Source: Lutraria lutraria
Taxonomy: Eukaryota > Mollusca > Bivalvia > Venerida > Mactridae
DNA: 64,000 nt
NCBI GenBank assembly: GCA_964023205.1
Contig: OZ026836.1
Location: forward strand, 1,929,501-1,993,500
Reading direction: 5' to 3'
The position numbers and the translations under genes are program-made. Below, in pieces: positions 61,401 through 64,000 of the stretch (position 1 is its first letter; each line of letters begins with the position of its first letter). The notes under the pieces were generated by a model. The model searched no databases. It saw only the letters and a list, made by a program, of their open reading frames with translations, and was not told the origin of the DNA.

Positions 61401-63021
61401 CTGTCTTGGTGATGCTGATGAAAATAAGAAAACTGGAACTGCTGAAGAGTTGGTGTCCTGTAGTGATTGTGGTAGATCTGGTATGTATACTGTACTTCTG
61501 AATCTCTCACCCCAGACTGCCTGTCACATTCATACATCAGTGGTGTTAATATTCCTTATTTATCTATCCTATGAAGAGCTATGATTTCAGAACAAAATAA
61601 AAGTTATTTGATGAAAATATCTCAAGAAATACCAAAGTTATGGTCAATTTAATCTGCACTGAAGGATTTTCTATTGTACAAACTGAGGTAAATATGGAAA
61701 CAATGTGGTTGAAGGCCTCTTGTTTAGCAAAAATGGTCACACATGATTTCAGGATTTATTTGGCTTTATTGACACCCCTGATACATCCAGTTTACTGAAA
61801 AGTTCATAAATACAGGTTTATACAGATGTTAAGTGTATGAAACTTTAGGTGTAAAATATTTGGTAATGGTTGAAAAAAAATTCAGTTTATTTCTTAGTAA
61901 TATTGTACCGGTAAGCACTGTGAATGTATGTTATATCATGTATGCTTGTAATGGTATTATTGTCTTCTTGTCTATTTATTGTTCTATATTGTAGGTCACC
62001 CAACTTGTCTGCAGTTTACAGATAATATGACAATATCAGTGAAGAAGTATCCATGGCAATGTATTGAATGTAAATCATGTGGTTTATGTGGAACTTCCGA
62101 AAATGATGTAAGTGCCTGGTACCTGTATACTAATATATTAATAAACATTTTCTGCAATTGTACTAGTGAAGTCGTACATCGTATGTATGATTCTATAGAT
62201 GATTGTAAAGTATTACAAAGAGTTTATTTTCTTTGTACACATGTAGTAGTCTTTGTTGACGGGTGTTACTGTATACAAAATGTATAACATACTACTACAT
62301 ACAAAAATTCCTACATGTGTGCAGTGGAGTACGTCACATTTTATCAATATATAAATTACTACATGTATACAGTGTGGGTGGAGTACCTTACATATATCAA
62401 TACATATAATACAACATGTATACTTGTAGGAGCAGTTACTGTTTTGTGACGATTGTGATCGTGGTTATCATATGTATTGTCTGAATCCTCCATTATCTGA
62501 GGCACCTGAAGGTAAGTTACATTACTCATGGCATTTTGTGGTGACTCAATGGTTGAGTAGTCACGGTTTTTGACAAGCAATCACTAGCCTCTTACCAAGT
62601 TCCATCAAATGCGGGACCAGATATGTTATGCAGAATAATTAAGTTGTATAATAAGTAACTATCAAGATTTAATGCCTGAAGTATCTGTCATATATGAATA
62701 TTCCTATAGTAACTGTGATCTGCCAATACAAATTTTATATAGAAAGTTATGTGGAAGAGATTACGGTGCAACATATTTTCCATTATTTCCAATAGTCTAA
62801 ATTACCTTATGTCCCGAGACAGCACATGTTTCTGAAATATACAGAGGTCCTTTCATATTACATTTTGATAGGTTGTTTTTTTCAAAATATATATATAGTA
62901 GAAGCAAATGCTTTTCGATACAATGGTGATCACTGATTCATTGAATATTACAGGAAACTGGAGTTGCCATTTGTGTATTGAAGAATTCCATGGTGGTAAA
63001 AAGCCTGCAGGAATGGTTTAA
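37255..63021 (+). CDS. DPF: DPF/d4 family (Requiem, BAF45-type) chromatin reader; 12 coding exons, first short exon not found
   Basis: Family role: DPF1/2/3 are accessory subunits of SWI/SNF (BAF) complexes, and their tandem PHD fingers read acylated histone H3. Exons: 37255-37421, 37974-38093, 40118-40171, 44733-44947, 47583-47673, 48272-48379, 51388-51423, 56435-56464, 61355-61480, 61995-62107, 62430-62511 and 62954-63021. The phases link without conflict. About 402 codons are present (human DPF2 has 391 aa). Order: Requiem domain ([24 protein letters not shown]); basic KKKRH segment; acidic DDDEYMEPP region; KKKKRKSK cluster; one C2H2 finger (CEVC...HYNHFH); PHD1 ([18 protein letters not shown]); PHD2 ([19 protein letters not shown]). 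Exon 1 should encode about 11 residues (M...) with a phase-2 donor. No convincing match was found between 34,960 and 37,250. DPF1, 2 and 3 cannot be told apart; invertebrates usually have one d4 gene. Confidence 0.95.
37974..38093 (+). CDS. DPF: DPF exon 3 ([12 protein letters not shown] segment)
   Basis: Acceptor TTGTAG; encodes [19 protein letters not shown], matching the family YSYPARRWRKKRR. Donor GTAAGC, phase 1. Confidence 0.94.
38135..38323. mobile_element. DPF: CAGGG...CCCTG hAT-like MITE in a DPF intron
   Basis: Ends CAGGGCTTTTTTTCTTC and GAAAAGAAGCCCTG form a clear inverted pair. Only a 5-bp direct repeat (ATGTC) flanks it, so the target duplication is uncertain. It begins 41 bp after DPF exon 3. 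Confidence 0.6.
38324..40117 (+). other. DPF: DPF intron, no further exon seen
   Basis: AT-rich intron with no conserved coding stretch. A decayed G-rich element (GGGGGTCTTAGAAAGGGAAA) lies near 38930-39190. Confidence 0.35.
40118..40171 (+). CDS. DPF: DPF exon 4 (54-nt symmetric exon)
   Basis: Acceptor TTTACAG, donor GTATGA; phase 1 on both sides, encoding [18 protein letters not shown]. There is no strong family match, but the borders and frame fit exactly. Likely skippable. Confidence 0.65.
40419..40741. mobile_element. CAGCGATT-ended hAT-like MITE
   Basis: Ends CAGCGATTTTTTTCC and CAATCGCTG. Repeated TTCCCAATTT motifs inside resemble the element at 8482. No target duplication was recognised. 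Confidence 0.45.
40965..41125 (+). mobile_element. Possible SINE fragment
   Basis: Contains a B-box-like GGGTTCAAACCCCAC. It is flanked by an inverted pair (TTAGATG / CATCTAA). No A box could be placed. Confidence 0.3.
41126..43610 (+). other. DPF: DPF intron, no feature identified
   Basis: Positions 41420-41580 repeat AC(A)AACAATATAC words. Otherwise this is unique AT-rich intron sequence. I see no exon with compatible phase and conserved coding content. Confidence 0.3.
43611..44006 (+). mobile_element. AGCTCAC hairpin-headed element, 3'-truncated
   Basis: The 5' hairpin TTTTTAGCTCACCTGAGCAC/GTGCTCATGGT is present. One core unit (CTTGGCCATAAGCACCATGG, GTCTAGATATTTAGTGTGTAG) follows. The 3' end stops at CAGGTGATTCAGATGAGC without the terminal hairpin. 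Confidence 0.5.
44422..44587. mobile_element. AACCTCTC-family MITE
   Basis: Starts TA-CAGTACAGAGCGACCCTC and ends AAGAGGTTGCACTGT. The interior matches 15098-15257 (CAACAACCTC, GGGTGTTGCTT). Confidence 0.65.
44733..44947 (+). CDS. DPF: DPF exon 5 (acidic region plus Lys/Arg cluster)
   Basis: Acceptor ATTTCAG; the 215-nt exon encodes an acidic stretch ([23 protein letters not shown]) followed by KKKKRKSK, a probable nuclear localisation signal. Donor GTATAG, phase 0. Confidence 0.88.
44999..45105 (+). mobile_element. tRNA-derived SINE head in a DPF intron
   Basis: Contains GGTCGGACTCCTAACCCAG (anticodon-arm-like) and B box GGTTGCAGGTTCAAATCCCG. The A-box region GTGTTCGGGTAGAGGG is imperfect. 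The following non-tRNA tail indicates a SINE rather than a tRNA gene. Confidence 0.5.
45742..46588 (+). mobile_element. AGCTCAC hairpin-headed element, full-length copy
   Basis: The 5' hairpin is TTTTAGCTCACCTGATTG/CAAGTGAGCTTTTAGG. The core has about four units of 150-170 bp (CTTGTTTACACTCTAGCGCC recurring). The 3' end is CTCAGGTGAGCGATC, hairpin GGGCCATCTTGGCCC and TCTTGTTT. It serves as the uninterrupted reference for 9416-12049. Confidence 0.72.
47583..47673 (+). CDS. DPF: DPF exon 6 (basic/acidic linker to the C2H2 finger)
   Basis: Acceptor TATCAG; encodes [14 protein letters not shown] and ends KPYACE, the start of the C2H2 finger (human KPYACD). Donor GTAAGT, phase 1. Confidence 0.92.
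47955..48200 (+). mobile_element. Fragment of an ATGCCCC-headed repeat
   Basis: ATGCCCCCTTTCGAAGAAAAGG resembles the starts at 52142 (ATGCCCCTGCCATTCGAAAT) and 14717, followed by GTCAGTCCGTCC. The 3' end is not recognisable. Confidence 0.35.
48272..48379 (+). CDS. DPF: DPF exon 7 (C2H2 zinc finger)
   Basis: Acceptor TTTTCAG; encodes [20 protein letters not shown], near identical to the family finger ([16 protein letters not shown]). Donor GTATGT; phase 1 on both sides. Confidence 0.95.
49637..49793. mobile_element. AACCTCTC-family MITE with TA duplication
   Basis: Starts CAGTGCAGCCTCC and ends GGAGGTTGTACTG, flanked by TA on both sides (49635-49636 and 49794-49795). The interior has AGCAACACCCTTAGGGAG and GTTGTTGCTCC. 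Confidence 0.7.
51061..51136. repeat. Strong inverted repeat (28-29 bp arms)
   Basis: Arm 51061-51089 (CGAGGGTTCAGCGCAACACT...) pairs with 51109-51136 (...GTTGCGTTGACCCTCG) with about three mismatches or bulges across a loop of about 19 nt. It is GC-richer than its surroundings. It lies about 250 bp before DPF exon 8. Confidence 0.75.
51388..51423 (+). CDS. DPF: DPF exon 8 (36-nt microexon)
   Basis: Acceptor CTGTCAG, donor GTGAGT; encodes [12 protein letters not shown] in phase 1-1. The composition fits the Pro/Lys/Glu linker between the C2H2 finger and PHD1 in DPF proteins. Confidence 0.7.
53063..53805. repeat. 43-bp minisatellite, about 17 copies
   Basis: Tandem unit containing ACATGTGTTCACAGTAATAT and GTCCACATAAACCCTGAGTC. 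Units alternate between GTCGTT and GTCATT. The first two copies are more diverged. Confidence 0.93.
53970..54235 (+). mobile_element. AGCTCAC hairpin-headed element, truncated
   Basis: TTTTTAGCTCACCTGAGTAC...GTTCAAAGGTGAGCC gives a 5' hairpin followed by GGCGTCCTGCC. The 3' part is decayed and the next element starts immediately after. Confidence 0.5.
54236..55831 (+). mobile_element. AGCTCAC hairpin-headed element with eight-unit tandem core (pearl/HINE-like)
   Basis: The 5' end TTTTTAGCTCACCAGAGCAC/GTGCTCAGGGTGAGC is a hairpin. About eight core units of roughly 160 bp (AAACCACAAGGCCTAGAGCT; GTCTAGTGGACCTCTACC) run from about 54480 to 55700, several nearly identical. The 3' end is GGTGAGCATTTATAGG, hairpin GGGCCATCATGGCCC and TCTTGTTT. 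No ORF. Confidence 0.8.
56435..56464 (+). CDS. DPF: DPF exon 9 (30-nt microexon)
   Basis: Acceptor ATTTCAG, donor GTAAGA; encodes [10 protein letters not shown] in phase 1-1. It sits immediately before a 39-bp minisatellite. It is supported by splice signals and frame only. Confidence 0.6.
56640..56942. repeat. DPF: 39-bp minisatellite after DPF exon 9
   Basis: About eight copies of a 39-bp unit (GTGTAGTGATTTACTRCATT followed by GGTTCATGTGTCCGGTTCG). Alternating C/A variants give a 78-bp higher-order unit. More diverged units extend back to about 56470. Because 39 is a multiple of three, two repetitive reading frames stay open; I do not regard them as genes. Confidence 0.9.
57138..58184. mobile_element. 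AGTCCC-ended MITE, TTAA-flanked, interrupted by a pogo-like element
   Basis: Starts AGTCCCATAAGCATA and ends AGCTAATGGGACT, with TTAA on both sides (57134-57137 and 58185-58188). It is collinear with 25487-25875 after removing 57155-57842. The CRE palindrome TGACGTCA recurs (58016-58023). Confidence 0.75.
57155..57842. mobile_element. pogo/mariner-type element nested in an AGTCCC MITE
   Basis: Ends CAGTGTAACTTCTGAAATCC and GGATTTCAGAAGTTATACTG are complementary with one mismatch. TA flanks both ends. CTTCTGAAATCCGGA words repeat near each terminus. The sister MITE at 25487 has the uninterrupted site (CATATAAATTTATCGG). Confidence 0.82.
58600..59130. repeat. AT-rich degenerate tandem array
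   Basis: About 14 imperfect units of 30-38 bp built on TTTTACCAATTATTTAAGG and TCTATACTAATTA. Unit length varies, so this is an old array. Confidence 0.85.
59131..61354 (+). other. DPF: DPF intron, nothing further identified
   Basis: Unique AT-rich sequence. No exon, RNA gene or clear mobile element was recognised. Confidence 0.3.
61355..61480 (+). CDS. DPF: DPF exon 10 (PHD1, first half)
   Basis: Acceptor ATTTCAG; encodes [11 protein letters not shown] and [11 protein letters not shown]. Donor GTATGT, phase 1. Confidence 0.96.
61995..62107 (+). CDS. DPF: DPF exon 11 (PHD1 end, PHD2 start)
   Basis: Acceptor ATTGTAG; encodes [22 protein letters not shown] and GLCGTSEND. Donor GTAAGT, phase 0. 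Confidence 0.96.
62430..62511 (+). CDS. DPF: DPF exon 12 (PHD2 core)
   Basis: Acceptor CTTGTAG; encodes [20 protein letters not shown]. Donor GTAAGT, phase 1. Confidence 0.96.
62954..63021 (+). CDS. DPF: DPF exon 13 (PHD2 end, stop)
   Basis: Acceptor ATTACAG; encodes [11 protein letters not shown] and a short tail ending PAGMV before TAA (63019-63021). Confidence 0.95.
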
Positions 63022-63380
63022 AGATGGAAATCTGTCTTGGACTTTGTTGTACTGGAAGTTCTCAATATAAGTGGATATTAATGGTCCTACATCTGTGTAC
63101 AGAAAGTGATGAACTATGTTTTATTTGCGTCAATGTTTTCTCTCTTTTTTTGATTTCTATGAACACAGTATTATACCATTGTTTTGGTGCTAGAATAGAG
63201 TGGTATTTTATGTATGAAAATAAGTTTGTAATGTCGGTCAGCACTGAGTGTAATGTTCTTCAAACTGGACTTCATCAGTATTGTAGTTTGAGCCCCAAAC
63301 ACATTATTGACATTTTCTACTTTTTGTTAATGTAATTCTTTTGTTTCTTTTTTGTGAATAAAACTAGTGATTGTGTTTCT
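63022..63380 (+). terminator. DPF: DPF 3' UTR with poly(A) signal
   Basis: About 340 nt of non-coding sequence follow the stop. AATAAA is at 63357-63362, followed by a GT-rich stretch (GTGATTGTGTTTCTGGTG) typical of a downstream cleavage element. Cleavage is expected near 63375-63385. Confidence 0.7.
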
Positions 63381-63475
63381 GGTGTATGAAGTCTGTACTG
63401 GTACCCTATATGTTTACATCTAGTGACAGTTGCTATTTCTGACAGGTTTACATCTTTTGACATTACAGTCTAACC

Positions 63476-63644
63476 TGTGGTAGTGGCCACCTTCAGATAA
63501 AGGCCATTCTGTGAACAAACAAAATTCTTTTTAAAATCAACAATGATTATTTAAAACAAAATGACCTCTAAATAAAGGCCACCTGTCAATAAAGGACACA
63601 TTACGTCTTTCCCAGGCGTTAATTTTTGTTCACAGGTTTGACTG
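63476..63644. mobile_element. 169-bp mariner-type MITE with TA duplication
   Basis: Ends CAGTCTAACCTGTG and CACAGGTTTGACTG, with TA on both sides (63474-63475 and 63645-63646). It shares GACCTCTAAATAAAGGCCAC with decayed copies near 365-450 and 49380-49468. Confidence 0.75.
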
Positions 63645-63646
63645 TA

Positions 63647-64000
63647 TATTTAAATAGGTTTGTTCATCATTTGATAGCAAATCTGAGTTAAGTGTTGTAT
63701 ATAAGTACAAAATGTATTCGGGATCAAAAACTCTCAGAATGTTGTAGTATTATTAAACATAAATGTAGTGTTAGTTATCCATGTATCATTGATCATTACT
63801 GATGAGTCTCATTTCTTGTTTTGAACAACTTCATCACATTATATATTGTTTATATAGAAACAAATAAATAAATAAATATACATGTATAACATTTTGTCAT
63901 TTTCTCAACACTGATTATTTCCTTGACATGTGACTGGAGCTCTTCTATCATGTAAGTTTTGTTTGTTGAAGATCAAGGACTCTTAGTATTGCCACATTCG
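63647..64000. other. Intergenic end of window
   Basis: AT-rich, with no feature that can be supported. Confidence 0.3.

Overview
The window is animal (metazoan) nuclear DNA: AT-rich, with long introns bounded by GT/AG, no operons, and three recognisable protein-coding genes set in a dense background of short non-autonomous transposons. A bivalve mollusc is the best guess. Repeats with terminal hairpins around a tandem core of about 160 bp resemble the pearl-like/Helentron-derived repeats known from bivalves, and the LINE remnant resembles mollusc non-LTR elements. The species assignment is inference.

Layout. Positions 1-16,050 are repeat territory: a broken LINE (about 1,560-2,280), a 20-bp minisatellite (2,971-3,739), a possible promoter/5' exon with an NRF1-like site (about 4,240-4,400), MULE-like elements with 9-10 bp target duplications, and a nest of transposons at 9,416-12,049. 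From 16,057 to 23,484 (+) lies a gene for a roughly 2,057-residue, mostly disordered protein with C-terminal zinc fingers. It consists of one giant exon plus one short exon, and a foldback hAT-like element sits 34 bp inside the intron between them. From 34,959 down to 27,791 (-) is a complete seven-exon STUB1/CHIP gene (284 aa; TPR co-chaperone plus U-box E3 ligase). From 37,255 to 63,021 (+) is a DPF/d4 (Requiem, BAF45-type) gene: 12 coding exons encode the Requiem domain, an acidic/basic linker, one C2H2 finger and the tandem PHD module. Its first short coding exon was not found. Downstream of 63,400 only repeats are visible.

The zinc-finger gene and STUB1 converge (tail to tail). STUB1 and the DPF gene diverge (head to head), with at most about 2.3 kb between the STUB1 start codon and the first DPF exon found. 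The three genes have no evident pathway in common: chromatin reading (DPF), protein quality control (STUB1), and an unknown nuclear role (zinc-finger protein).

The most unusual material is the transposon archaeology. Several insertions can be dated relative to each other because an uninterrupted copy of the same host element is also in the window. At least three families share one plan: a 5' terminal hairpin, a tandem core of about 160-170 bp, and a 3' hairpin followed by a short tail, without target duplication. This plan suggests rolling-circle (Helitron/Helentron-like) derivatives. No autonomous transposase or replicase is visible anywhere in the window.
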